Assembly (NCBI GenBank): GCA_036872755.1
Contig: JAVHNS010000008.1
Coordinates: 1,054,001 to 1,118,000, forward strand
DNA: 64,000 bases
From: Orbilia blumenaviensis
Taxonomy: Eukaryota > Ascomycota > Orbiliomycetes > Orbiliales > Orbiliaceae
Reading direction: 5' to 3'
In this document: positions 32,874 to 44,228 of the stretch, one piece after another
Numbering within the stretch: the first letter of the stretch is position 1
Layout: each line of letters starts with the position of its first letter
Made by a program: the position numbers and the translations under genes
The notes under the pieces: model-generated
Database searches by the model: none
Told to the model about the DNA's origin: nothing
Seen by the model: only the letters and a program-made list of their open reading frames with translations

Positions 32874-34106
32874 TTATCTTCCTGGATTGTACTTGAGAGC
32901 TTCGCGGTAAAATTCATCTTCGTCTTCTGTTTCCCAATCGCCTTTCCATGTGTATTGGCTGTTTTTGCGGGTAACCTTGCCGATGGTGCTTACTTCGCTA
33001 GCTTCGCTCCCAGCACCACTTACTGGCCTGGAATAAAGGATCTGCTCCCGCACAACTGAACTCTCTTTGCCTGGGAATTCTGCTGGTGACGCGGGGGGGT
33101 ATTGGATACTGACAACACTTCCTGCCCGAGATTTTGGTGAAACTGATACGCTGATAGCATCAGATTTCTCGCTATAAAATCTTCCATCATAATCGGGATC
33201 GTAAGAGTCGAGAAGACGGGAAAGTTCCAAGTCGTGTTCTACTGGGTCCCGATATCGGATTGGCATGATGTGCATAGCTTCGGCGAATTGCCTTTCGAGA
33301 AAAGAAATAGAAGACCCGCGTGATTCCAGGTTAGACGGAAATCGTTTGTTACGTAGTTGATTCTGGATAGAATCCCGCTGAAGTTTCGAGACAGGAGTTC
33401 TAGGAGGTCCGGGCTGAAAGGCATGTCTTGAATCAACCGACAGGAGTCCATCATGATAAACTCTGAGAGAGAGTATTGAAGATGGGCAAACAGGTCGAGG
33501 GGTTGGTGCGGTGGAACGACCGTTCGGGCCAGGGGTATCGCGTCGAAAGGCCATAAACTCGCTGCGGAGGGTATATTCCTCAACATCCAAGAATCCCTGT
33601 TTCCCTAATCGTCTTGCTAGAGGCTTAGGGGAGTGGCCTCCTGTCTTTACACTAACACCGGTGTCGCTGTCATCGACTCGCATTTCATGGAGTATTTCTT
33701 TAGCCTCCAAGACGGCCGGATGCAGCATAGCATTCTTCCGGCGGTTTGACTTAAGGCTGGCTTCTACTAATGCGCCGAGAGACTCCTTCATTGCCTCCCT
33801 AACAGATGCCCACCTATCGTTTATCTTTTCAGGGGTCAAATTCAACTGATTGACCAAGAACCACTCGAAGTATTCCGCTGCAGCATCATCGGAACTCGAC
33901 ATAATCGATCCGATTACATGCTGAAACTGGGCAAAGGACGTTATGATCGAGGATATCGTGTATCGCTTTGTAGGATTACTCGATGCCGAAAGCACGGTTT
34001 GGAGAGAATGCGTTATCATAGACGACGAGACATATTGCCAAAATGCCGCTGTCGTTGGCGGCAGCGCCAGATAGGAGGTAGATGTGAAAGTCTGTATTCC
34101 CGGCAT
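32874..34106 (-). CDS. hypothetical Ser/Pro-rich protein, acidic C-terminus
   Basis: An open frame of about 410 residues from the ATG at 34106; the frame is open only 15 nt further up (to a TGA), without another ATG. Upstream exons cannot be excluded, since the sequence begins inside what looks like structured protein (LALPPTTAAFWQYVSSSMIT). Residues 1-130 look helical (AEYFEWFLVNQLNLTPEKIN, WASVREAMKESLGALVEAS). The middle is disordered and Ser/Arg/Pro-rich. The end is acidic with a short conserved-looking block (WKGDWETEDEDEFYREALKY). No family is recognised and there are no membrane segments. Length and clean amino-acid composition make it a likely gene; function unknown. Confidence 0.6.
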   Translation of the reverse strand: MPGIQTFTSTSYLALPPTTAAFWQYVSSSMITHSLQTVLSASSNPTKRYTISSIITSFAQFQHVIGSIMSSSDDAAAEYFEWFLVNQLNLTPEKINDRWASVREAMKESLGALVEASLKSNRRKNAMLHPAVLEAKEILHEMRVDDSDTGVSVKTGGHSPKPLARRLGKQGFLDVEEYTLRSEFMAFRRDTPGPNGRSTAPTPRPVCPSSILSLRVYHDGLLSVDSRHAFQPGPPRTPVSKLQRDSIQNQLRNKRFPSNLESRGSSISFLERQFAEAMHIMPIRYRDPVEHDLELSRLLDSYDPDYDGRFYSEKSDAISVSVSPKSRAGSVVSIQYPPASPAEFPGKESSVVREQILYSRPVSGAGSEASEVSTIGKVTRKNSQYTWKGDWETEDEDEFYREALKYNPGR

Positions 34107-37100
34107 CTCCTCCCACAAATCCTTGAGCCTTTTTCAGAGCTTGTTCCTGTAGGACTGTCTAATGAATTGTCGAAATTATCAATGATGGTATAGACTGCCT
34201 GTTATGCGACAGGCGTGTTGTGAAGTCTGTGTTGGTTAACTAGGGTGTCAGCGACCGTGTGAGGGGGCGGGACGGGAGCGGATGGCGAAAAGACCACCAC
34301 CCAATGGCTGCCTACTTTTTTCCTCTTCGGAAGTATTAAAAAAGAAATGTATCGATATTGAGAGAGAAGTCCAGGCTGTGAGATACACTGAAACAAAACT
34401 TCCTCCAAGCAGTCCTTCTTGTATTATTGATGGTGTAAACGAAACGCCTTGTGTGCAGAGTCGAAAGTGTTCTTGCGACAGTTTATGAAATTGAAAGAAG
34501 GCTTCGACTGGAATCGATCTGGACTCGAATAAGGGAACGTAGGTTATAGTAACTAGCGCAGTATTGAAGACTACCAAGTTAAGCAAGTGCAGGTCGGAGT
34601 AGTGAATGACGAAAGCCGGTATGCGTGACTCGAGATAGTAGTCGAAATGTGGCGAAAGGAAGGAGACTTTTGATGGATGAGAAGGGCTTCTAAATGAGAT
34701 TCTAGAATGCCCAACGGTTGGACGGTCCTTCTGCTTTTAAACCTTTAACTAACAGGGCCAAGGGGCAGGCTGACCAGGGCCAGGTCGAAGTGGCCCCCTT
34801 TGTCATCCTCGTTTTTTTTTTTCGTTGGCCTTTCAGGCTAGATATCTGGGCAGGGAGGGGGCTGCGAGGCATGCAGCCCGTCTGCATGTCTAAGAAAATT
34901 CACTATCGACGACATAAAGGGGGTTTGTCACCACGACAAAGACACCTTTGAGCAGCCGGCATCTTCGTTCAACATCTGGATGCTGCTATCTTGGTTTGAT
35001 TTTTCTTCGCATTCGTCGGACGTATATTATTATGGCTCATGCGCTTCTCGCAAGGAATCCTGAACGTTTGCCACAAGCAGCTTATCAGCCAATTTCCATT
35101 TTACCCGACCGAGACCAAATGTTCCCATGGTTGGGTCTTCCAAATTGATGGCAAATCCGTTGGCATGGTCCTCCGAATTTTCACTGGCTGTTGGGAATAT
35201 CTTAACGAACTATCGTTATTAAATCGATTCGTTCCGGTAATGTTCCCAGGCCAGGTGTCCCGCCACTCGACCTTATGCTTTTCCGACCCTCATCCCGACG
35301 TCGCGCGACAGGTGCATGGCAATACAATATATGTATTAGATTTCTCTCGCTCTCCTGCATGTAGTTGCGTCTCGCTGAACTGATCCATTGCCTCGGGCAG
35401 GAGACCCGGTCCAATTCGGGAGAACCATCGCTAGTGCAAGGTTAGACTTACTCACATTGCAGTTCGAGAACTGCACTTGCACGGCTGCTGGTTCCTTAGT
35501 GGCACGAGGGCATTTCAACCTCTCCAAGCGGCGTACGGCACAAAGCCGCTTCGAAGGCTGGAAAGAATTTTCTTTCAGCATTCTCCTGAAGAGCCAAAAT
35601 TCTGTCCAAATAATAGCATGACTATGACGCAAAATTTCTGGGATGTCCAAGCTGATCACTGGGCCTTGGACACCAGACCAGAGAATGGAATTTACTATCG
35701 CCGTCATTCTGAAATGACATGACTCCAAGAACAGCACCAAGATGCCCCGCTTTCATTCTCTTCGGGCTCGATCAACCCGCATTTTCAATAGCAGTCTCGA
35801 GGCTTTGCAAAAACTTCTTTGCCTCCTTTGACAATTCCTTTTGTTAACACAAACGATGGAAACTGTGGCTGAGTCGTTCGACCGAAGGCCCTAAATATTT
35901 CCTTAATAGGTCTAGTTCGCCTGCAAAGTTACCTTTGTTGGGGCTGCCTCGCCAAAAATAGTTCCATTTAGGGAAAATGTACCCAAACGTTGGACTAACT
36001 AATTTCCAACAATGTTGGACCGTTAATTTTCTGTTTATAAATATTAAATGTAGGTACTCCTAAATTATAAATATTAATAGCTATAACTATACATGAAATG
36101 GTACTCTCTTTTTCTTTCGTGGAGAGTTACCTAGGTATATCTACGGCCATAATGTTTATAGAAAGGCAAGTATTCAAATAGGTATTCCCCACACAGCCTA
36201 AAGCACATTTTTAGACCCGTACAATGAGCTTAGACAAGACGGGTATCTTCAGAAAATGCAAGATATGCCTGCGACTAACTAAACGAGATCGTTTTGTGTT
36301 TCGCTTCCTTGGATCTATCCAAGTCCTCGGATCTATATAAATATACAACTAAGTATATCCTATAATATACATAGTATTGCCGACAGTAATTTGCCTCGCG
36401 CTCAGCGTCGTGAAGAAAGAAACGAGAAAAGAGAAAATTACGAAGATATATACGCACGTATTTAGTAAGTCCCATGAAGTAGTCATGAGAATCTATAAAT
36501 TCGATAGGGCCCAGCAATATAATACATAAAAAATTAGGTTTTGGCAACAATTGGAAAGAGTAGAAATTGAGACGTCAAGGCGTGGTTACAGCAACTAGGT
36601 TACCTAGGTAAATATCACCCGCACTAGCCGAAAATTTGGTATGCCTATATATGTCCGGATCCAGGTTAATTTCCTAGACCCCTTGAGGAATTACAATCAA
36701 AAAAAAAATTAAAAGTGGTAAATCAAATTTGCTACAACTTACAACTGTTGATAGTGTATACAGATGTTAAGCCAAAAGGCTGTCTGCGTTACTATATACC
36801 TGGGCTGATCTCCACTATATGCCTGGCACTGCCCCTGGAGAGATGTTCATGTATCTGTATGAGCATAGAGCCTAGTCACCACAACAGCCGGCGATCCAAA
36901 TACCACTACCAAACAACTTAAGCAAACAATAAATCGGGTCAACATATATATATACTAATGTCCAGTATATGCTTGACAAGATATACGAATACGTATGTAT
37001 TTAGATGTATACAAAAAATAGGATATGCCGCCATCAGATATGTACAACTAAAGCCCGCAAAACGCCCAAGTCTATAAATCATATATACGCCAAGTCACCG

Positions 37101-37151
37101 CAAGTTGCGACATATGTAACTCACATCAATTAATTATAAACCAGTAACCCG
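34107..37151. other. gene-poor 3-kb AT-rich region
   Basis: No gene can be supported. The segment 36000-37150 is strongly AT-rich with many ATATA stretches. Positions 36764-36825 form one copy of a diverged dispersed repeat whose partner is at 63481-63546. Frames between 34700 and 35740 are short and mutually overlapping on both strands. Confidence 0.5.
36764..36825 (+). repeat. diverged dispersed repeat, copy 1
   Basis: This copy aligns with 63481-63546 (ATGTTAA-CC..., GCG-TTAC-ATA). The last 22 bases are identical: 36804-36825 equals 63525-63546. Both can be read as a peptide with VKP...LISTICL. It is probably a remnant of a repeated element. Confidence 0.5.
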
Positions 37152-38368
37152 TCAGTGAGAATGCTTGCTATGCTTTTGCCTTACGGCGTTACCGTTCCTT
37201 CCATTTCCGAATTTAGCGTTGAGGCGAGATGCAATGGTATCCCATTTCTCATATGGGTAGTCTCGACGCAATTTTAGTAGAGCCTCTAATTCGGAGTCTG
37301 ACCAACGGGCCCTGGAGCTATGCGCTGGAACTGGACCAAATTCAGATCTTTTAGTCTGTTTACTGTAGTAATTCGAAGGCTTGGAACCCGCGGAAAAGTT
37401 ATCTTTGAATGGCTCCTCCGATGTAAAACGGGGTGCTTCCGAGGCATCCCCGAAATCCGAGGGCTCTGAAGCACTGTGTTTTGAATGACTCCCTGTTCCT
37501 GTTTGGTTACTTTCCGAAGCAAGTTTTTGTAATACGATAAGAATTCGAAGGAGGTTAAAAAAGGATTCCCATTCTTGTGCTGTAAATTTTGGGTTGGTTG
37601 TCCGAGACTGCTGCTCCTGGGTTCCGGGTCGACTTTGGCCTTGCGCTTGCTCTTCTTGCTCCTGCTCTCCACTGTTTCTCCTTCGTTGTTCCCCTGCTTC
37701 CCGTGTCTCATTTTCTGATCTCCGTTGTTCTTTTTCCTCAGCTTCTCTTCGTCGTTGTTCCCTTTCCTCGGTTTCCTTTCGCCGGCGTTCCTGTTCCTCA
37801 GCTTCTCTTCGTCGTTGTTCTCTTTCCTCGGTTTCCTTTCGCCGGCATTCCTGTTCTTGTCGCTCCTGCTGCCTGGCTGCATTTCGTTCTTGCTCTTCTT
37901 TCCTTCGACGTTGGGCCGCCTCTTCTCTAGACCTCCTCTCAGCCTCGAACTGTTTCCGAAACCAGTTTCCCGGGTCATCTTCATCTATATTATTGGTCAG
38001 AAATCTAATCTATCGGATAGACTATGTCAGATACCGAAAGCTTACGAGTGAAAACAATAGAAGCACATCTTAGTTCATATATTCCTCTTGCCTTCGGATC
38101 CCGGAGGCAAGTGTATGCGTCGTTTAACTGTTCAGATCGAAAATGGAGTTAGCCTAGTATATCTGTCTATGAATCAAATTGATGCTCACTACAGGCTTAC
38201 CTTTTGCATCATCGCGTTACATTCGAAAAGCTTCTTGTCCGAGACATTGGGGTTTTTATCTGGGTGCCATTTGAGAGACCGCCGGTGAAACGCCATCTTG
38301 ATTTGAGCGTCACGGGCGTCATGTTCAATATCAAGGACGTAATAGTGAGAGATGACCTCGGGATCCAT
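37152..38368 (-). CDS. J-domain protein with charged coiled coil and C-terminal Myb/SANT-like domain, 3 exons
   Basis: Exons are 38368-38201, 38127-38046 and 37984-37152, giving about 360 residues. Exon 1 carries a J domain (HYYVLDIEHDARDAQIKMAF) with HPD at residues 35-37, continued in exon 2 (LNDAYTCLRDPKARGIYEL). J domains stimulate Hsp70 ATPase. Exon 3 opens with EDDPGNWFRKQFEAERR and a long Glu/Arg/Gln coiled coil that includes a 60-bp tandem duplication. A Ser-rich linker follows, then a Myb/SANT-like domain from about residue 308 (RARWSDSELEALLKLRRDYP, KWDTIASRLN, GNAVRQK). The correct frame of exon 3 contains no methionine codon, so a Met-start scan reports only a shadow frame (37286-37984). 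The J plus SANT order recalls zuotin/DNAJC1/DNAJC2-type proteins, but this one is shorter. A role in chaperone or chromatin biology is inference. Confidence 0.8.
37741..37860 (-). repeat. 60-bp tandem duplication inside coiled-coil coding sequence
   Basis: Positions 37741-37800 and 37801-37860 differ at only a handful of bases, mainly at the right end of the unit. Each encodes a 20-residue Arg/Glu-rich heptad-like unit (RRKETEEREQRRREAEE), so the duplication keeps the frame. Confidence 0.9.
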
Positions 38369-39939
38369 TTCCAATCAAGTGATGTCTGTAGAAATGATAC
38401 ACGGGACGACGTCGCCACCGCCGCCGCCGTCGTTTTATTTTATTGTATTTCTTCTTCCCTTTTTTGGTTTTGAGGAGGGGAGCTTTCCTTCTCTATGTGT
38501 CTATCTTTGTCCTGTTCTTTCCCAAGATTTTTCTTTCGTGTGTAGGGCGGGGAATATCCTGCCACGTGGAGGCGAAGCGACGGCTAACCAGCAACAAGGA
38601 AAAATTATGACCTACGAATCGGAGATCTGGCGCGCCAATTTAGTAATTTCATGAGCTATTTGTCGACTTGTTAAGTATTTCAGTTGATATTGGCAGTTGG
38701 GGCACGATGGGTAGTTTAAATATGAAAAGGATGAGAGCAAATCTACCGGCGCCATCAGTGATCCGGATATCTGTTACGTATCGACAAAATAATCCTAGAC
38801 ATAGTGATACACAGGCGAAGCCAATGCCTTCTTATTGTTGTCTTCAGCATGCAGCACTGCCGCATTCAGATAACCGCAAGCTTAAGGTTGATAGGGATGT
38901 CTTATAATAGTATTCCCATCGGGTATTCACGCATAATTAAACTCTAGGGTAAAGAATGGCAACCTAAAAGCAGACTGCCAAAGTTTGATATGAAGCGGCT
39001 CAAAATTTCACTGCTAGATTCTATGTATATCTATTTTAGCTACAGTTTCCCTTTCGTTCCCTTTCCCCCATTTCCCCCCATTTCCCCTCTTTTTCCCTCT
39101 TTATTTCAAAGTTTGAGCACCCTCAAACTACCAATTGCGAAATGTGACATGGAAGATGGAAAGCTTGAGGGTGAGTGTGGCATATCAGCCTAGCCACCCT
39201 ACAAAGAATTTCGAGCGGGGTCATAGTGGCCTTTTGACAGCTGACGAGAACCAGGCCTGGGATAATTATATCATTCAAGGCTGTTTGACACAAGAGGAGG
39301 CGCTGCCTTTCTCCTTAAGTGTACCAGTACGCGAGAACCTCGTCGCCATGTCCTTGGTCGAAGCGCCGATGTGGCACAGCAGACCCAATTTAGCCAATTA
39401 ATACAAGTCAACGCAGGCACAAAACCGGTGTTAAGATGCCCAGAAGGTGAACATATTAGCGCTTACGATTGTCAACTAGCCTGCAACCCTTTTTTTTCGG
39501 CCCCTCTTGAAGTCTCGAGTAATCGAGCTCGATATCTTTTGAATAGCCCCTTTAATGCTTTATCCAAAGAGTTATGGTGTAATGATGCTGGTTTATAATG
39601 TTGTCAAGCCTAAAATATTCAACACTTTACATGGGGCTGACATTGTGGTATTCTACAATTTTGGTCCATTGCAATTTGATTCGATTCTATGGCTAGCAAT
39701 CACTTGATGTCAGAATCGACCCCCCTGAGTACTCGAGTATTCCTGGGCTCTTAGGGATAAAGACTGATTCAATTTCCATGAGATGTTTAGCCTGTACTCC
39801 ATTTTTCTGAGCCACTTGGTTACAGAGTTTTGGAACGTTTCCCCGGGAATCCCCCATATGTTTAACTAGTTGCTCTGTAGCGTTTTAGGATTTGTGATAT
39901 GGGCTTCTGACTCCGGTTTTAACGGGGTTTCCGCATATT
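38369..39939. other. intergenic
   Basis: This 1.57-kb gap begins with the J-domain gene's leader, including a GCC/GCCG-rich stretch at 38407-38436. Plus-strand frames at 39135-39600 are open but show no family features and no convincing splice join. No gene is called. Confidence 0.5.
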
Positions 39940-41976
39940 TTATGTTTTTATTGTATCGCTGGGACGCAGACCCACTGGCCACCTGTCTGCCCGAATGCCA
40001 TTGAATGCAAGCTTCGGGTTATCACCAGGGTAGGGCGAACGCGCCGCCATACCGTAAAGCGTACTAATCGGATCGGGAACCCTATTAGATATAAAGGTTG
40101 CCAGTAGCCCAGCAATAACTGGGGCCGCTGCTTAGTTTGTCAGCAAACCATAAGTCACCGGCTAGTCATTATGTGGGGACAGACACCCTAAGGCCTGCTG
40201 CCGAATTCGAATTGAAGTGTCCGCTGATATCTTGGCTGACTTACAATATGATGTTCCACCACCACGTTTCCAAGCACGACTATCCCAGCGACCGGGCTTG
40301 TTTCTCCCGAAATATGGGTCTTCCGCTAAAGAATAACCTTGAGCTATTCTTAAATTGACGGCTACTGCTGATATTCCAACATGTTTGCCATAGTTGCCGA
40401 CATTCTTGAAATGGAAGTCATGGCCACCAACCACAACCATTCTATTCTTTAATTCTGGTCTCTTGGCGTGAACTAACAACAGGTCTTCCTCCAAATCCGC
40501 TGGCTGTCCAGGAGACGGTAAGCTTGATATCACCAGCAAGGATAGCTTAATCATATTAGATCTATAATAATGAGGGTAGGTTTATGCTACAAACCTTTCC
40601 AGAGTTTCCACTGGCGATTATAAAATAGCATCCCAGTTGTACTAATTTGGTGAATATGTACCTCGAGTAGAGCTCAATCCTTAAAGCCCAGTCAACGCTT
40701 AGAGCCCTGAGACCGGCGATCTCGCTCCACTTGAAACTTATGTTGATGATGCATTTGGCATTTCCCTCAGGATTATTCCTTTTCACATGGTCATATATCT
40801 TTAATAATAATTCGTGGTCCTGATAGAGGTCATGACCAGGGCCTTCTCGCGAACCACCTGTGATTGACTTAGCCACAACTACTGTTGCATGTCGTGCCAC
40901 CCCACTTCTTTCTCCCACGATTTTAGCCACCACCCCAGTTCCGTGGAAGTCCCAAGACCAAGGTGTAGCTGTATCATCTCTTGGTTCCATCAATACCGAC
41001 GGGCCCGGAAAGATCCAGCCGCCAAATTTCGTATTTTTGAATTCCTATTGAACCGTAGCTTGAGTTACTAGTAGCCCTATAATTAAATATGCCTGACCTT
41101 AGAGCTTTTGTTGGCCTTATTGGTTTTTTTGCACCCGCTTGCAAGGTCTCGGACTTACTGGATGCCTCCAATCGCACCCAGTATCTAAAACATATACAGT
41201 GACCCCTTTCCCGGCTTGTTTCCACTGCCAGAATATACCATGCATTTGGGACATCCGAAGCCCGGGGGGCATGGAAAGATATTGTAAATCGGCAGGCGCA
41301 TCATCTATTCGCTCGATAGATGGGTGTTGCCCGTTTTCAGGAGAGCTAATCGTGCGTCGGTATTTCAACCTGGGGGCACCCCTCTTGTTGATTGTTTTAT
41401 TTTGGGAAGTGCTAGCCCTCTCATCCAAACCAGCTTCCATGAATTTGTCATTGGTTCCCAAGGATTTATGTTTATCATTAGGCCCTTGAGGTAGATGACA
41501 TCTCATAATCGTTAAGGCCTAACATTCGCACCAAACGAATTAATCTAGGACTTTTGAATGGGGCTACCTCGGCGGCAGCTGTATAAGACGCCTGAATTGC
41601 GACGCCAGAGGCCTCAACTCTAACCTACCCATTCACCTGCATACGCTGCTACAGCATCAAATATCTTAACATGGAAATGCGGAGCGGTTAGTGGCCAATC
41701 TATAACCAATCCCATGAGACCTAAAAATTCGCTTCTTATTTCGTAAATTGCGGAAGATCTCGGCGGGAGAAGATAATCTTCTATGTCGTCTCTCAATGAA
41801 TCAAGGAATAATTCTTCCTCTGCTAGATTTTGCGTCTTCGCGTATGACGGATCTATTGGAACCCAGAATGTTGCAGAGTTTTTCTCCCAGGTTCCGATTT
41901 TTGGAAGAGGCACCTGTGCATGTATCAAAGGCGGGAGTATCACCAACAGGGTTATAAGAACGCTTTTGTTTCCCAT
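39940..41976 (-). CDS. secreted subtilisin-like serine protease (S8), 5 exons
   Basis: Exons are 41976-41629, 41518-41159, 41044-40595, 40545-40245 and 40127-39940, giving about 548 residues. A signal peptide opens the protein (MGNKSVLITLLVILPPLIHA). Exon 1 and the start of exon 2 form a prodomain-like region. The catalytic set is complete: Asp in GVTVYVLDTGCDWRHPEF (the exon 2/3 join restores HPEF), His in WDFHGTGVVAKIVG, the oxyanion Asn in IIASGNSG and Ser in GTSYSAPVIAGLLATFIS, which only appears after splicing exon 4 to exon 5. The His motif reads HGTGV where most subtilases have HGTHV. The protein ends soon after the Ser motif with no extra domain. Extracellular proteolysis is inferred. 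The acceptor of intron 1 (41519) and the GATTAAG acceptor of intron 3 (40546) are the least certain; the other joints are strong. Confidence 0.8.
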
Positions 41977-44228
41977 TTTGCGCCCTCGAGATATTTTATG
42001 GAAGTTAATATCGCCAGCGATTCCCCAGGTATTGAGACGGCTTCATCAATAGCTGTCGTGTAGTGGAGTTGGTATTTTAAGATCGTATGCGGATCAGAGA
42101 AGAGTGTACATAATACACTAATCACTGCGCTCCACGTTAATAGGGCTGTCTGAATCTTTTGTAATTGAAATGTAAATTAGGGGGTTGGAATTCAAGTTGA
42201 TTTCAGAGATGATCTAAGTTTTGAGGCTGAAATGGGAATTATAACTGGTGTATACATAACCTTTTCAAGTCGGCTAATAAATTAGTGCGAACCGTTCGCA
42301 GTACTATGCTATCAAGTGTGTTAACATTTTTCAATTTCTCCTCTGGCTTTATATTAATGCAAAGGTTTGGCTGGATGTAATGCGTGATGCTGACACCGTG
42401 TATTTAGGGTTACTCGGCTCAGCATCGGGCTGTTCTTGTCCTAGTTTCAAACGTCGTTGGGAATAACTTCGGCCCTACGTTACAATCCTCTGTATTTTCA
42501 AGACAATAAGAGCGATTTGTTTCAGAGCCTGTGTAATAGCCTTTGATCTACAAGTTAATTTTAGTTGAAGCTGAAATAAATCCAGAAAACGGTGAACGAG
42601 CTCTAACTGACAAAGTTAAAATTTGTTGACCCATTCAAAACCCTGTTGGCTTTTCCAAACGTTTTAAAACTCCTAGAGCCAGATTTGTATTTTGTAGGCA
42701 CAAAACCATTGTTATAACTTGGTCTTGTTACGCGCGGTTTGTATGATAACTTGAAAAAAGATTTATACGAGAAGAATATTTTATCTGTAGAATTGTTTCA
42801 TAGTATCATCTATCTTTCTTTACCTCTCCCTTTGGGGTGCTTGTATATTTTTGAGTACCCTCTAGCTCTTGTACCTCGAACAGTTTATAGTTTTATCCGG
42901 GTTTTTTTTCCCAAGGGGGTATAATCTTGACATTATCAAATTTGCTAGTTATACAATCTCTATGTAGTTAACCGGCTAATTGCTAACTCTATGCATGCAA
43001 GTTTAACAAAATTATACTATGCATGCCAAATCTGTATACTCAGTTATTGCGCGCATACCCAATGTTTAATATTCGAGCCAAACCAGAGAGAAAAAAGATC
43101 GTAGACAAGACCTTGTGATGTGTTCCACACCATAAGTACCTATAGGTGTGGTTTACGAAACGCAGTAATAAAATGTGTGGAAAGCCCAATTAGGGGCTCA
43201 AGGTAAAACATATACGTTATTTGACTGTGACAAATTCAATTAGGAGCCTCTTGGAGTTGGGGCCGAAGGCCAACAAAAAAATACTTTTGTCTTTAGGTAC
43301 AGATCTCGGCCACGTTTAGGCGACGTGGAAATTACTAAACCGAAAAGAGATCGCCCGGACATTGGTTGCTACAGAAAGGTCACACTACCTACTCTGAGCT
43401 AACATTACAAAACGGCATTGTGAGAAATACCATTTTAATTTGGCCCACTATACCTCTAACGTCAATTGAACTTAAATTTGTACTTCACACCACCAGCGAG
43501 TCGACATCCTTTAGCATTCCTAGAGAAAGGTATAATTCTAGGATGACAGGCGTGATGGCCTTCGAGATCAGTGGATATTTTGACAACCTTGTGCTACTAA
43601 ATCCCTTGGTCAAATCCCACCCTCCTAAAATTTGATTTGTAAGTCTGTCATTCGTATAGGTCGCCATGTTTTTAGCTCGTGCAGCGGGACTTTGTACAAC
43701 TTTGTGACTGGGGCCACCCTTTCATTGGGAAGCTGGAAGGGGCCTTTACTCCCCTGGGAATATATTCTTACCGATGCCTGGTGAATTTGCCGACATTGAG
43801 ACGTGTCCAGGCATATATAAGCAAGTATGTACAATTATAATAACCCGAATCTGTGTGATGTTAATTTAAGGTTTATAATTCATTGTGTAAGGCTAAAAGT
43901 CTGTGATTTGGTGGAAATTTCCGAACGGTAAGCGACAGATGCCTGGAACTTAATCCGTCTATATGGTATCGACGGTAAATCCGTATGTTTTCGTAGAGTA
44001 TTTATCTGGTTGCAGTAGGTATGAGAATTGAAGATAAAAACGCAGGTTATCAGTTGGAAACAATGGAACCTAGCCGACCAGGGTCTACCAGAGCCCCTCG
44101 ACTCTAAATATTCACCTATCTTAGGCCTCTCGTCAAATTTCACGCTACACGTTTATACATACCTCTATTTGTATTGCACCTAAGCTTTAATACCTTGGTA
44201 CTTAGAGAGGAAGAATTCGATTCTAAAA
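41977..44228. other. gene-poor 2.25-kb AT-rich region
   Basis: No gene can be supported. The stretch 42000-44200 is AT-rich and holds several short unrelated frames. It contains the promoters of the divergent protease and small secreted protein genes. Confidence 0.5.

Noticed and set aside
37286..37984. Met-start frame of 232 residues, Lys/Arg/Asn-rich
   Set aside because: It is a shadow of exon 3 of the J-domain/SANT gene; the other frame gives continuous coiled coil and a SANT-like domain in phase with exons 1 and 2.
39135..39598. Two consecutive plus-strand frames that could be one small gene
   Set aside because: No signal peptide, family motif or convincing intron; coding potential by eye is weak.
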